Below, one piece after another: positions 25,301 through 36,100 of a DNA stretch of 64,000 nucleotides; position 1 is the first letter of the stretch; each line of letters starts with the position of its first letter. The notes below the pieces were generated by a model, which searched no databases, was not told the DNA's origin, and worked only from the letters and a program-made list of their open reading frames with translations. The position numbers and the translations under genes are program-made. Source of the DNA: Blastomussa wellsi (Eukaryota > Cnidaria > Anthozoa > Scleractinia > Plerogyridae); the NCBI GenBank assembly GCA_947652115.1, contig OX393567.1, forward strand, positions 20,059,068 through 20,123,067. The letters run 5' to 3'.

Positions 25301-28300
25301 GAAAGAACAGCTGGGTACGACTTGACTAATTGTTGGGTACAAATCATCTGGGTACGAAGCTTGCGTGGGTACGAAATGACCGGATACCAACCAAAGCCTC
25401 AGCCCAGATCCTGCAAATCATTTTATTGATAATAGGCTCTACAATTCCACTTATACTCTCTTATACACTCCACTTATACTCTCTATAGGGAGGCGCAGTG
25501 GCCTAATGGTTAGTGCACTGGACTCTGGATCAGACAGTCCGGGTTCGAGCCTCTCGCCGAGGCACTGCGTTTTGTTCTTGGGCAAGAGACTTTACTCTCA
25601 CAGTGCCTCTCTTGACCCAGGTGTATAAATGGGTACCAGCGAATTTACTGCTGGGGGGTAACCCTGCGATGGACTAGCATCCCATCCGGGGGGGGGGGGG
25701 CAGAAATACTCTCTGTCGCTTCATGCTACAGAAACCGGGATGCGCTCCGGCCAGATGGGCCACTAGGCCCGAATGCAGACTCTCCTTAGTTTTTTTAAGA
25801 AAATTAATCTGGCAAATGCGCAAATATGATGTATGTGAAGCTATGTAATTACATGTGTACTATATTTTTGTTTTACTTCTTGTTACAGTGGATCTTCTTA
25901 CACGGATAATCTTCAGCCATTTGATCGCTCAATTGCTAGCGCTATGTCCATTCAAAAGACAGATCCCTCACAAGAAAATAAGGTACGTATGAATTCATTA
26001 GCATTCCTTGTATTGCAAGTCGTGGCAAAATGTGGCAAAAACGTTTCGTACAAGGTGTTGCAGTGGGGGTATCATGTGGAGATCACTCAAACTAAATTAT
26101 TTTGAATAAACAGACGTTTTTCTTATGTTCAATTCTTTTCTTACTCAAGAGATGTTTGGATTTAAAGTGAAAAAATTCCATTGTGCTGATGTATGAGATG
26201 TAGCTCTGTCAGGATCTGTGTAACGTATCTGATTGGCCGTTGCTCGGTTTTAAATTTTCATGTGCAGTAATGACCAGTTCGATCCTAGTGACCCATCAGG
26301 CCAGAGCTTACCCTGGTTTTATTCCTCATCATTAGGCGACTAGGAGTATTTCTATCCCACCCTCAACTTAGATACCATTTTTCATGCCGGATCAGTCTAG
26401 ATCACCTATGCAATGCAAACGAAACCTCAACATCTTAAAATCAACCCTTGGAAAAAAGGCAAAGTCTGCACACGAGTTGGCCCATCAGGCGGGATCTTAT
26501 CACGGTTTCTGTAGCATGAAACAGTTAGGAGTATTTCTAACCCTCCATCGCAGGGTCACCCCCAAACCCCCCCCCCTCCCTCCTGTATTAAATTTGCTGG
26601 TACCCATTTATACACTTGGGCAATGAGACATTAGGCCACCACACTTTCCACTATTAGAGATAGTACACAGGAATAAACTGCGAAAACAAGTCGTCCATCA
26701 TCTGCCCGCTACGTTCAAAACAGCTTCATTAAGTGGTCCCAAGTTTCCATCTGTAAGATTACAACTTGATTAATTTACTGTAATGGGCCAGTCACATTAT
26801 TTATCAGTAAAGTAATAATACTGTGGGTTTTTTCTGAATGAGTGTTTTTGCTTTTGTATTTTCGCAGACAGAAGAAGGAAGGTAAGAGACATTTTTTTCT
26901 TAAATGACAAACCTTTCAGGAGACATTAAACAGTGAAAGTGAAAACTGACCATTTTCTGCAATTCATTGTTCATACTCAATTTATTTTTAGCATGAAGAA
27001 TGAATTGCTCTAGTTGCTCTCATTATCAAGTCTTATTATTTTGTGACGGCAAGTTGCGTGTATCTACTGTTGTCTTACTGAAAGTGATTTTTCCTTTGTT
27101 AGTACAATGGATGATATAGAGTCGTGGCTTAACGTAACGGAATCCGACGTGGTATGTATATTTAACACTAACCATTGTTAAGTACTGTTGTGTTTGGAGG
27201 TTAGGCAGTTTGTGACCTGAACAGGATTGTTCACAAAACAGGTTTCTGGTATCTTTATAGATTTTCTTTAGAAAGTTTAGACAATCACTTCCCAGGGAAA
27301 TACTTGGGCGTATCAGTTATGACTCTCTAGTGGAATTAGTTGTTTTTGGCCTGTTGACAAACAGTCGACTATGGTGCAAAACTTGAATAAATATTGAAAG
27401 TTACAGGTTGCGTTAATCAAACTGTGAATCAATATTGGTCTGGAACATTGCACCACGTTGCAGAGTTCCCTTAAAAAGAGCATCCAGTTTGACGGTAATC
27501 AAGTTATTCGTCAAGTTATTTGTCATTCGTCATATGTGGCTTTCTTTCTGGCCCGGAATCTAATAGGTATGTAATCTGCCTCATTACTCAACAGGCCAAT
27601 GCAGAAGCTGCTGCTGCCCAGCAAGCTGGGGATGGAGACACTTTAACTACTTCAGGTTTGCAAATCTTAGTTGTTAAGGGAGGTGGTATGGAGAGTAACC
27701 TATCAGATAGGCGTACTAGGCACATGTTGCCAAGATAGTCCAGGTATCCAAGATGATGCTAGGATGTTATGCAAAAATGAAGTCCCCTGGTTGGCTTATT
27801 TTGGTCACGTGCGACTGTGGTACGCTTTGTCTAAAGACGATTTCTTTATTGGAATCCCCAATTCCCTCTAAGACTTTCAGTGCACAGGGAATCATGGTAG
27901 TTGCCTTGCCTTTATCACGCGCACGGCGCTGCGCACAACATCTTCGATCCTTGGCGCTTGAAGTTGAACACAACTACCACGATTCCCTGCTTGAAAGTCT
28001 CATAGCGGGAATCAACCATTCGCCCAGCGAAGGAGTTGTGCTTGGTTTGCTGCCAAGTTTCACTTAGTTGAAATCACAGTCTGAAGCTCAACAGTAGTAA
28101 CGTAACAATTGACCAGTGACAATCACTCAGCAATCAAAACAAGGAGGAAATGCTTCATCTTCTTCAGCTTTAGGTTCTGTTGTAATGCAGACGGGTTGTG
28201 CGTTCCTTGGAATCAAGTAATATTCCTTCCTTAATGTGTAGTAACAGTCAATGCCCCATTTTACCTCTTCTTGCCTCATGCGCTGGCGGTTAGCATTCTG

Positions 28301-28543
28301 AAGTCCTATCCAAAGCATCCTTTTTTACATCTTATATTTATCTTGACGATTCTTGTGTATTCCATTTTAAAGATGTCTCATTGATTTCCTTTTCTTCCCA
28401 TTTCAGAGTTCGACCAGTTCCTTGCTGACCGTGCGGCAGCAGACGGTCAGCGGACTGGCAGTGTAAAATCCAGCGCCAGCCGGCCAAGACAGAGACAGAT
28501 GCAGATGGCAAACCAAGCTGATGACGAAATGTTTGGCTTATGA
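13316..28543 (+). CDS. TOM1/TOM1L2-like VHS-GAT endosomal sorting adaptor
   Basis: Nineteen exons join in phase to 573 residues: 13316-13370, 13545-13629, 13842-13920, 15289-15387, 16052-16175, 16751-16809, 17244-17294, 18368-18568, 18860-18938, 19943-20142, 23127-23210, 23627-23691, 24199-24293, 24724-24814, 25889-25982, 26868-26881, 27103-27151, 27595-27655, 28407-28543 (TGA). The VHS domain is residues 1 to about 150 ([52 protein letters not shown]). The GAT domain is about 209-300 ([42 protein letters not shown]). The tail has [13 protein letters not shown], an acidic-tryptophan motif DDIESWLN and a C-terminal DDEMFGL. Known members bind ubiquitin, Tollip and clathrin on early endosomes and aid cargo sorting and autophagosome maturation. 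Exon 16 is a 14-nt microexon. The exon 5 donor (GTTCGA) is weak. The introns are rich in transposons. Confidence 0.93.
14302..14587. repeat. MITE in TOM1 intron 3
   Basis: Inverted arms of about 80 bp run from GTTACTGCGGTTTTCA to TGAAAACCGCAGTAAC. The inner words CGGTTGCGTTTTTCG and CGAAAAACGCAATCG also pair. Two overlapping open frames here are by-products. No target duplication is clear. Confidence 0.65.
15815..15980 (-). repeat. tRNA-Gln-derived SINE copy
   Basis: Minus-strand copy in TOM1 intron 4. CACCCATTTATACTCCTGGG, GAGGTGCTGTGAGAGTAAAG and the reversed A-box CAATTAGGCCTCC correspond to the 25486-25790 copy. Confidence 0.65.
16332..16535. repeat. MITE in TOM1 intron 5
   Basis: Terminal inverted repeats of about 32 bp: the left begins AGTCTTTCCCGTAAAACCG and the right ends CGGTTTTACAGGAAAGACT. 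The interior contains GACCAATCGCAGCAAAG and has no coding potential. Confidence 0.7.
20293..21812. mobile_element. hAT-like element, 1.5 kb, in TOM1 intron 10
   Basis: Termini CAGTGCTCAACACTAAC and GTTAGTGTCAAGCCCTG are inverted repeats with a few mismatches, flanked on both sides by AACATA. Subterminal TAGCC/GGCTAG words cluster at both ends. Inside, a minus-strand frame at 20648-20977 (109 residues) has an acidic stretch ([19 protein letters not shown]) and the phrase [15 protein letters not shown] second nested repeat rich in TCCCG words (about 21410-21590) ends with a CAGGGTCTGGAAGG-type terminus on the minus strand. I see no transposase catalytic core. Confidence 0.6.
24979..25132. repeat. 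MITE with CACATTTCCAAAC arms, copy 2
   Basis: Palindromic layout ATATCAAACACGAAAG, GTTTCGTCACATTTCCAAAC, core, GTGTTTGGAACTGTGATGAA, GAGTGTTCGATACGGTATAT. It is the better preserved partner of 10000-10125 and lies in TOM1 intron 14. Confidence 0.65.
25486..25790 (+). repeat. tRNA-Gln-derived SINE, best-preserved copy
   Basis: The head has A-box TGGCCTAATGG (25499-25509), GGTTAGTGCACTGGACTCTGG (anticodon-loop CTCTGGA, CTG) and B-box GGTTCGAGCC (25542-25551). The body includes TGTATAAATGGGTACCAGC and GTAACCCTGCGATGG and ends near 25790. Gln-tRNA resemblance comes from the TAATGGTTAG and CTGGACTCTG words. It sits in sense orientation in TOM1 intron 14. Other copies are at 7945, 15815, 26470, 40700 and 41845, all minus strand. 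Confidence 0.75.
26470..26645 (-). repeat. tRNA-Gln-derived SINE copy
   Basis: Minus-strand copy in TOM1 intron 15: CATCGCAGGGTCACCCCC, GGTACCCATTTATACACTTG and reversed A-box CATTAGGCCACC. A partial second copy precedes it (26285-26380, sharing AGGAGTATTTCTA). Confidence 0.6.
27871..28000. repeat. Foldback repeat in TOM1 intron 18
   Basis: Arms AGACTTTCA...CAGGGAATCATGGTAGTTG and CAACTACCACGATTCCCTG...TGAAAGTCT pair over about 30 bp with few mismatches. The centre is GC-rich and has no coding signal. Confidence 0.65.
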
Positions 28544-28920
28544 ATCACTCAAAAAACACGTTTAATTATTTTTTTAGAAACTTTTGAACATTGGAAATGT
28601 CTCCTGATGTAAAAGGGCCCTGCAGTCAGATTGGGTTGCCAAATACCTCTTGGAAAGAGAGATTGGTTCTGGAAGCAACAGAAATGTCTTTAGCCGTAGA
28701 ACACAATACTCATTATAGAGGTACGTTTACAGCGAACCAATGAAAATAGAGGTTCCAGAGAGGAAGTGGCTACCAGGTCAGATTGTGGACTCCTTGTTGC
28801 GTGACATGGATTTTTGCTTGATTACTGTCTGGTCACTTTTACAGTCTAGTCATGCCAGGAAAGTCACGCAATATTGTGTCACGAAACGCTTTATTTGGTA
28901 GTACATTGCACTAAAAATAT

Positions 28921-28960
28921 AAGGATTTTTATGGGGAAAACGGTTGGATTCAATAATAAT

Positions 28961-28993
<33 letters not shown>

Positions 28994-29139
28994 GATGATG
29001 ATGATGATGATTTAAAGCAAAATAGCTCGCCTTGCTTCCATCGTGACTTTCGACGATGGAAGCGAGGGAAGCTGTTTTTCTTTAAATCATTGTTTTCTTT
29101 TATTATTTTTGAATCCAACCGCTTTCCCCATGCAAATCC
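28921..29139. repeat. Foldback repeat with internal microsatellite
   Basis: Outer arms AAGGATTTTTATGGGG...CGGTTGGATTCAATAATAAT and TTGAATCCAACCG...CCCCATGCAAATCCG pair. Inner arms TTTAAAGCAAAATAGCTCGC and CGAGGGAAGCTGTTTTTC also pair, around a central CCATCGTGACTTTCGACGATGG hairpin. A (TAA)n/(TGA)n microsatellite sits only in the left arm. Confidence 0.65.
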
Positions 29140-29895
29140 GTTTATTTCTACTCTTACGTGTTGCCTGGAACACCACTTGTGTCTACAGAGGCTCACAGGT
29201 CATTTAAATAGTGTACCTTAGTGCATGAATCAGTTGATTCCTAGCTTATCTTCTGGAGTAATAACGATATTATATTTCAGATGTCGGTTGGGTCTAATCG
29301 AAATCAAGAAATCTGTGATTAAGTTAAGTGCGCTGGTAACATTAAATACATAATAAGTAGAAAATAATCACCAATTGCACGACGTTTGGAATCGCATTAT
29401 GAAACGAAATATCAGAGACATGAAAAACTGTGGGTGTAGAAGCAGATGTGGCGTCATTTATTCAGATAATGGCGTTATTGTTTACAAATAATACCATGTC
29501 CTACATTTGCAGGTGTCATGTAGATGGCGTGGAAAGTGTAGTATATTTGTATTTTTAAAAGTTATACTAAACGTTTGCGCACACCTAGAAATTATTTTCA
29601 CTGCAGTAAGATGGCTGAAATTGTGCCATCTTTGTGACAGAAATGAAATGGCTTCGGAAAAAAAGAAAAGAGCAACTATGTTACTCAAGGGAGTATGACA
29701 AAAAAAGAAATCTGTAGAAACTACAAGTACATTTTCTTTTCTTAGACAAAGCATGAAGAGATTAATGTTGAGAAGTATAATTTACTTAAACAATTGATGT
29801 TGATATAATTGTCTCCATCCCTTATAAATGAAGAGCAGGGAGATCACAACACAATACAGCCTTGTATTTTCTTTTTAGTTATGCGTAACCGCGAC

Positions 29896-29950
29896 TTCCC
29901 TGCTAGCAGAGGTTCTTTTCACCAGGAAAAGAGCCTCTGCTAGCAGGGAA
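29896..29950. mobile_element. 55-bp hairpin element with 9-bp target duplication
   Basis: Arms TTCCCTGCTAGCAGAGG (29896-29912) and CCTCTGCTAGCAGGGAA (29934-29950) are perfect, and pairing continues inward with one mismatch to a loop of about five bases. Perfect direct repeats AACCGCGAC lie immediately on both sides (29887-29895, 29951-29959). A 9-bp duplication points to a Mutator-like transposase acting in trans (inference). Confidence 0.75.
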
Positions 29951-30603
29951 AACCGCGACATTAATTACAGAATAAACACGAAGATACGAATTAACAAAAA
30001 GTTAATTTGTGGGCTCATGCGCGTCTTCTGCTATCAGTGAAATATAAAGAGACTCCGAGATTTGGAAAATCTGCATAATCTAACTGGTCAACACTTCAAG
30101 TTTTGTGAAGCATAAATTTATACTTCTGAGTTAGTTCATAGATACAACAACTGTTTAATATTAAGAGGTTATTTAACGAGTACCAAGGCGGTTGAATGTT
30201 CTTTTACAGTGAAATAAATAAATATCCAACAATCACATGATCATCAGGCTTTGTGTGACAGAACGTATGCATGTTTTGCCAGTGGAGCGCCATACGTTTT
30301 CTGAATATTGAAAGTTCATAGCACGATTAACTCTGCCAATGAATTTCAGCTCGATATATTGAGTTCTTTTTGTCCGACGTGGGTTTAAAAACACAAAATT
30401 TTACAAAGAATGTTTGTGCTCATTTGCGCTTTTTGCCACCCATAAATTTCGGTGTTTTTGAAAGAAAATTTCTCCTTGAATATTACACGCAAAGAGCTAA
30501 AAATTTCACCATATACTAAATTTCACTACCTCTTTAACTACCTGGAGTCCATTCATATCTGACATGTTGCCTTCTGTACGCTAATGAGAAAAAAGATAAA
30601 CAA

Positions 30604-30633
30604 TGACGTCAGCATGAATGGCCTTATATATAC
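30604..30633 (+). promoter_or_regulatory. CRE plus TATA-like motif pair
   Basis: A perfect TGACGTCA (30604-30611) is followed 13 bases on by TATATATA (30625-30632), then CCGCGG. Together they look like a core promoter pointing right, about 2.5 kb upstream of the USP22 start. No coding exon follows directly. The pair could drive a noncoding transcript over the pyrimidine-rich island, or be coincidental. Confidence 0.3.
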
Positions 30634-30689
30634 CGCGGTTGCTCATTACGTTCCAAATTGCATTCCAAATGCGTTTACTATGCAGTTTT

Positions 30690-31345
30690 AAAGCCACGCC
30701 CCGTGTATCTTTTTTACCTAACCCCTCCAATTCCCTGTAAGTTACAGCTTGGCTTTTTCTTGCTCTCCCCGTGCATAACCGTGCATTTACTGGTGCATTC
30801 CCTCGATGTTTGTCCGCGGATAAAGTTGCTCAGTACCCTTGGGTTTCTCTTTTGTTCAACCGCGCAATTCCTCCGCGCGTTCCCTCGAAGGTCCATTAAA
30901 TGTTTCCCAGGCATTTGCTGTTCATTACCTCATGCGCCTAGCTGTTCCTCTTTATACGTGATACGATACGTGTCTTACCGTGTTTCGATCGTTTCGCTAT
31001 ACACCGCCACGTACAGTGCCCTACCTTTGCGTTCCCTATCGGTTTTCGGTGGGTTCCTGCGTTCGTCGCGCTTTTGATACTTTTCTTTGGCTGCTATACC
31101 ACGCGTCCTTTGCCTGCCCTTCTGGAGTTTTCAAGTGCGCTTCCCTTGTGATCCCCTAGCGCTCCGCTATACCTCGTGCATTCCTCTACGGGTTTTTGGC
31201 CTTTTCCTTTTTACGTTACCCGTGCTTTCGCTGAGCGTTCCGCCATGCCAATGCTTCGCGTAGCATAAACACCGTGCGTTTCCTGTCCTTGCCTCGTATT
31301 TTCATCGTATATTTTCTGTTGTATTTCCTTGCTACCTAAAGCGGG
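30690..31345. repeat. Pyrimidine-rich, CpG-containing island of degenerate GYGCRTTCC words
   Basis: Over about 650 bp the plus strand is strongly C+T-rich and keeps many CpGs, unlike the AT-rich surroundings. Variants of CGTGCATTCCCT recur about a dozen times at irregular spacing: GGTGCATTCCCTCG, CCGCGCGTTCCCTCG, TTGCGTTCCCTATCGG, AAGTGCGCTTCCC, CGTGCATTCCTCTACGG, CCGTGCGTTTCC. GCTATAC occurs three times. An open frame at 30658-31077 uses a non-ATG start and looks compositional. It may be an old tandem array; I do not recognise it. Confidence 0.45.
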
Positions 31346-32308
31346 TTCCCAGTGGGTTCCCATCCCCAGCCTAACCTGCGATCATGCTCTCCCTGCCTAC
31401 TTATCATCTCGTACTTTTGTTCCTTCTTTTCACGAAAGACGCCTGGTTATCCCAGCCTATGGACCGATCGTTTATTACGTCCCAGGGGGGTGGTGGTTTT
31501 TTAAAAAGTGTGGTGTTTCTAAACTGTACCCCCCAAGAATAATTACTTAAGAAAATTATACCCCCTCCGCAATTCTAATTTTAAAAAGTGTACCCCCCCC
31601 CCTCCTGACCATGCTTTAAATAATGCCACTGCCCTGTGTGGGTTATCAATGGGCGGGCTCCAGCTTGAAAACTTTCCGAGCCTTGTCTCCATTTCCCCAA
31701 TGAGTTTGCTCGTCCGTCCGTCCGTCTGTTAAAGTTGCTTAAAAGTTTTAATCGCGTTACTCAAGCTTTAATGACCTTTAATTATGGGTGTAAAACTGGC
31801 ATAAAGGTCAACTTTAAAAACGTTGAGGTAGCGCAAAGCTGCTTAAAACAGACGATTGCGCCAACTTTAATTTACACTGCAGTAAAGTTGTCTTTTCATG
31901 CCATGTGGCCAGGGAGAAGGGAAGGGGTAACCCAGAGGTGGATCCAGGTGGGCGAGGGCCGGGGAGGGGATGTCCGGGACCACTTCCAATCAATCATTCA
32001 ATCATTCAATCAATCAATCTACCAACCAACCAACCAATCAATTAATCAATCAATCAACTTTATTTAAAACACGGTAAATGGCTCAGCAAGCTGGTTTTCA
32101 GACATGCCGTGTAAGAATTACTAAAAATTCCAAAAATCCCTAACCGAATCCCTAACCGAATTTTTTGTTTTTGCTAGCTTGTTTGACACTGAAATTGTCA
32201 CATCGTCGACAGGATCGCTTATTATTACTCAACTGAGTCAAAGTTTGGACCGCCCCCCCCCCCCCCCCCTCGCTATCAAATTCCTGGATCCGCCCCTGTA
32301 ACCCACGT
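31346..32308. other. Low-complexity intergenic stretch
   Basis: No gene seen. It contains T/C-rich and C-run segments, a GTCCGTCCGTCCGTCTG microsatellite (about 31712), an (ATCA)n array (31984-32056) and a C17 run (32253-32269). Confidence 0.45.
31984..32056. repeat. (ATCA)n microsatellite
   Basis: Imperfect CAATCAAT repeats with an internal (CCAA)n segment. The same four-base family on the opposite strand forms the larger array at 43563-43963. Confidence 0.85.
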
Positions 32309-32472
32309 GAATAGGCCACTTCCGAGTTCCCTTGAGCCTCTATTTCAAAGCGAGTCTAAGTGCGAAAGTTTCGTGATGGCAATTAGTTTTGCTTTCCATA
32401 GGATCATTACAAAGACTGCACTTAGACTCGCCTTGAAATAGAGGCACAAGCGAACTTGGAAATGGCCTATTC
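32309..32472. repeat. 164-bp MITE
   Basis: Terminal inverted repeats of about 55 bp start GAATAGGCCACTTCC and end GGAAATGGCCTATTC. The inner arms GAGTCTAAGTGCGAAAG and TGCACTTAGACTCGCC also pair. No clear target duplication. Confidence 0.75.
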
Positions 32473-32937
32473 GAACTAAATGCATCCACTCATTTCGTGG
32501 CATTTCTTTACAAACCTGGACTCATATGGAAGTGGAAACTATATTTGGCACAAGGAGTTCAGCTCCAAACCAAAATAAACTGGAGTTGATTCTTTCTCAT
32601 ACAGTCGAACAATGCCACTGTGAGCTCACGTTTACAACTAGAAAAATATTATTGATGTGCAGCTTGACAGCATTAAGGAACCAACTGAAAATATAGAAAA
32701 TATATGAAAGAAATTTCACGTTGGAAGTTCCGTGTTTTCAAGTTCACTTCTATTTTCCTGATGATTATCAAATACCTTGGAAACATGAATCGAAGTTGTT
32801 TCCGTTGTTTCCGTATAAGTTTGAACGAAGTAAAATAAATTTTTCTGAATTAATTTGTGAAATTATACAAACGGAAAATTTTTGAAAACCAGAAAAATTC
32901 CCGCCTGTAAGTTCAAAATTCGCGGTCAATATGGCCT

Positions 32938-32972
32938 CCATATATGGGTGACTATTGTCTTATTTGGCCAAT
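32938..32972 (+). promoter_or_regulatory. Putative USP22 proximal promoter elements
   Basis: A perfect CArG box CCATATATGG (32938-32947) is followed by a CCAAT box (32968-32972), about 155-190 bases upstream of the chosen USP22 start. Position and motif quality fit a proximal promoter; nothing else supports it. Confidence 0.4.
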
Positions 32973-33126
32973 CACATTTGCGAATTTCTATTCCGGCTTC
33001 TTACATATGCGCCTCTGCGCATCTCGCACATGTTTCTTTGTCGGGAAGTGTTTTTGATTTAAGGTTTGGCTATCTTTCCTCGTGTCTATGATTGATCTGC
33101 GGATTCGTTCGACTCGAAAACGCAGG

Positions 33127-36100
33127 ATGTGCTCCTGCCCGCACTTGAAAGACTTTAAAAAGGCTGATGGCTTAAAAGTCTTTCGCAAAATCCACGCACA
33201 TTTCGTTTGCTGTGGCTCGCGTCAAGCAAGGAAACGAAAGGTATACTGTACGTGCACGTAAACTAAAGTTTCTGCGATGGACGCCTCCCGGCCTGAACGG
33301 TCATTCTAATTTTATGCTCATGCTCTTAATTTTTCCCGACTCAGGCAAGCTTGTGTTATTGCCATGAATGTGGAACTTACTCTGGCCGCCTCCATTCCTG
33401 CCTTTTGTGCGTCTATTTTGGTTGCTATACCGGAAACCGGCACATTCACCATCACGCACAATCAACTGGTCATTCTCTAGGTACAGAACAAGGAGATCTT
33501 TCTGTATTTCAGTGCTATGTCTGTGCTGTGTATGCGATCAGCTGTTGCATTCACAAATATTATTGTTTTCCTCCGCTGTTTTTAGCTTTGGACCTAACGC
33601 ATGGCGTAGTTTACTGCTTCGTGTGCAGAGACAATGTATATGATCTGGATTTGGAGAAAATTGGTGTGGAGCAAGGCACTAGAGCTTGGAAGACCCTTGG
33701 TAAGGAAAATGCCTTATATCATATACGTGGCATTGTTTGGGCTGCTTAAAAGCGAATGACTGAAGAAAATGGAGATATGCTATAAAATAAATTATAGTTG
33801 AGGGAGGTACATGTAAAAATAAACATGCAACGACAAGATAAATTGTACATTTCGACACATCATAACAACCTGCCATAGGCTATCTTTTATCTTGACGTTT
33901 ATTTGCATGCCGTTACGTGTTTGTCCTGTTGTGCAGTAGTTTAGCATTTCAATTTATCCCGCAAGCAATCACAAAAAAGTGAGAAAAGATATCGAAGTTT
34001 AAGCTTACACTTTGTCCATTTGTTGTGGTATTGTTGCTTTGTTTTTTGTTTCGCCTCGAGAACCTCGTCGTTCAAAGCCGTACAGTACCTTTTCTTTATG
34101 CTGATAATTCAGATCAAATGCTGTTATCAATCGGCGATTATCTAAAGGGGAGTCAAAACATGTAAATTGTTCAAATTATCCGTCAACTCTGAACAAATCC
34201 CTTGAGCTCCGTTTGGACAAAATTACGAATTCCTTTGGACTTCCGCGACTTTGATGTCCAACAAACGCGGAAAAGGGTCAATAAATTACATATCGTATCA
34301 CTCGAGGCGCGTTTTTGTGATATAATTAAATGTTACTATAATAGGAATTGTAAGACTACTTGTGCTCCAGAAATAATCCTATAATTATCAACAAAACACG
34401 AAGCACTTTGTTGGCATAAAATTGACCTTGACCTTGGGATTTTCTGTGAAGGTAACTTTCAATCTGTTTCTTTTTTCATCTACACTTATTTTCAGTGTCG
34501 ATGTAAAAACAGTGTCAATTTCTTTTGTCCTGCACGTGAATTCCAAAAAAAAAATATCCCTCTACAGTAAGTTTCTTGGCAAAAGAGTGACAGGTTTTTG
34601 TCGCACACTAAATACTTTTTCACATTAAATTTTAAAACAAAAGCTTCCTTATATACCATTGGGCAGAGGTTTTCATGGCTACGTTTTTATTTTGATTTCG
34701 TATCTTATTTTGCAAGCATAAGAGGAAATTTTCTTCTTGGAAACGATTTCATCTCAGACTTCTTGATTATAGTAATGGCTCTTGGCTTAGTTATTAAATA
34801 ATGGCGCTTAGCTTGAACTGTCTGTACAGCCAAATGCAATTATTTTTGTTTTGTTATCTCTAGAATACGTAGAAAACTATTCTGAAGAGTTTTTTTTATT
34901 CTGTCACTTTTCACCCCAAAATCAAGCTTTAAATTTCCCACTTTGGTCACGCCCAATGAAGTTGACCATGTAATCGAAGATTGGTAATGGATGACATCAC
35001 TTCAGGCAATTCCTTTCTCTGAGTCAGCAGTCGTTGAACATCTCACAACAACACATCTATCAGACCCTTTTTGGATGAAATCCCTTACAATTAATTGTAT
35101 TACTGAATTAACAGCGAAATGAACTGGCAGGAAGATTTGAAACCGCCTGACATGACATCATGGCCCATTCTAGAACCAGGACTCTTTTTCAGTAGCAACT
35201 CGTTTTCATCTTCATTGGGCATGGCGGACACAGGAACTTTAAAGCTCTATTTTGTGGCAAAATAGTTGCGGAATCCAAAAAATAAAATTGAAATACTTGC
35301 TTATGCAATATAAAGATACCAAAAGTATAAAAACCCTGTAGGCCATATAGACACTTTGACAAACAAAATTATCAATGTGGGTCCTATTGTTCAAAGGGTG
35401 GATAAAGAAATCCACTAGATAATTCACTATCCAGCATGCAACTGTTAATTAAAATCTAATATGTTATCCACATTGAGTAGTAATTTATCAAGTTTATAGC
35501 ATTAACCTTACCATCCTTCAAACAACTGTATTTTCACACAGGAAATGGCTGTATTAAGTATGTTCCATGGGAGCCAAGTAAAGCTGAACTCCAACTTCTT
35601 AAAGAAAATAAGAAAAGGATCAAGTTAGAAACAAATTCCTTTATAGGTTTGTAAAAATAGTTAATAACCTTGTTTGGTTTTTGATATTGTACAGACTCAG
35701 TTTAAGCCTGAGGTTGTTGAGATGCCATACCTGCCAACTTTTTCTGAGTCAGAAGCGTGAGATTTTTATCAGGGTTTTTGTAAACGGCCTGATCATTTTT
35801 GAAGTTATCCAAGATTCCCAAGGTCGTTCCGAGTTCTTTTGAAGACAGTCTGATAGACGGAAATTTTTTCGAGTTCATTGTTTTTTTAAACATTGTGCTA
35901 TTCTTTGTGATAGAAATATTATAAAGAGACCTGGGAGAATGGGGGGGGGGGGGGAGGGGGGGAGGTATGGTATGTGGGAGAAGAGAAGTTGGGAACTTAG
36001 TGGGACTTTTAACCTGGCAGGAACAGGCCAAAATCATCAACAATTTTGTAGCATTGCAATAGTTCTAATCAAAACAAAGAGACATTAATAAAGGGGTGGG

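Larger units (their letters stand above)
28544..30600. other. TOM1 3' flank, no gene seen
   Basis: This contains the TOM1 3' UTR, a foldback at 28921-29139, and a 55-bp hairpin element at 29896-29950. The remaining sequence is AT-rich, without recognisable exons. Around 28970-29010 there are (AAT)n and (GAT)n microsatellites. Confidence 0.4.

Noticed and set aside
25486..25560. Functional tRNA-Gln gene
   Set aside because: It continues into a SINE body shared by several dispersed copies.
30658..31077. 139-residue open frame
   Set aside because: The start is TTG, there is no homology, and it is explained by the C/T-rich composition of the island.
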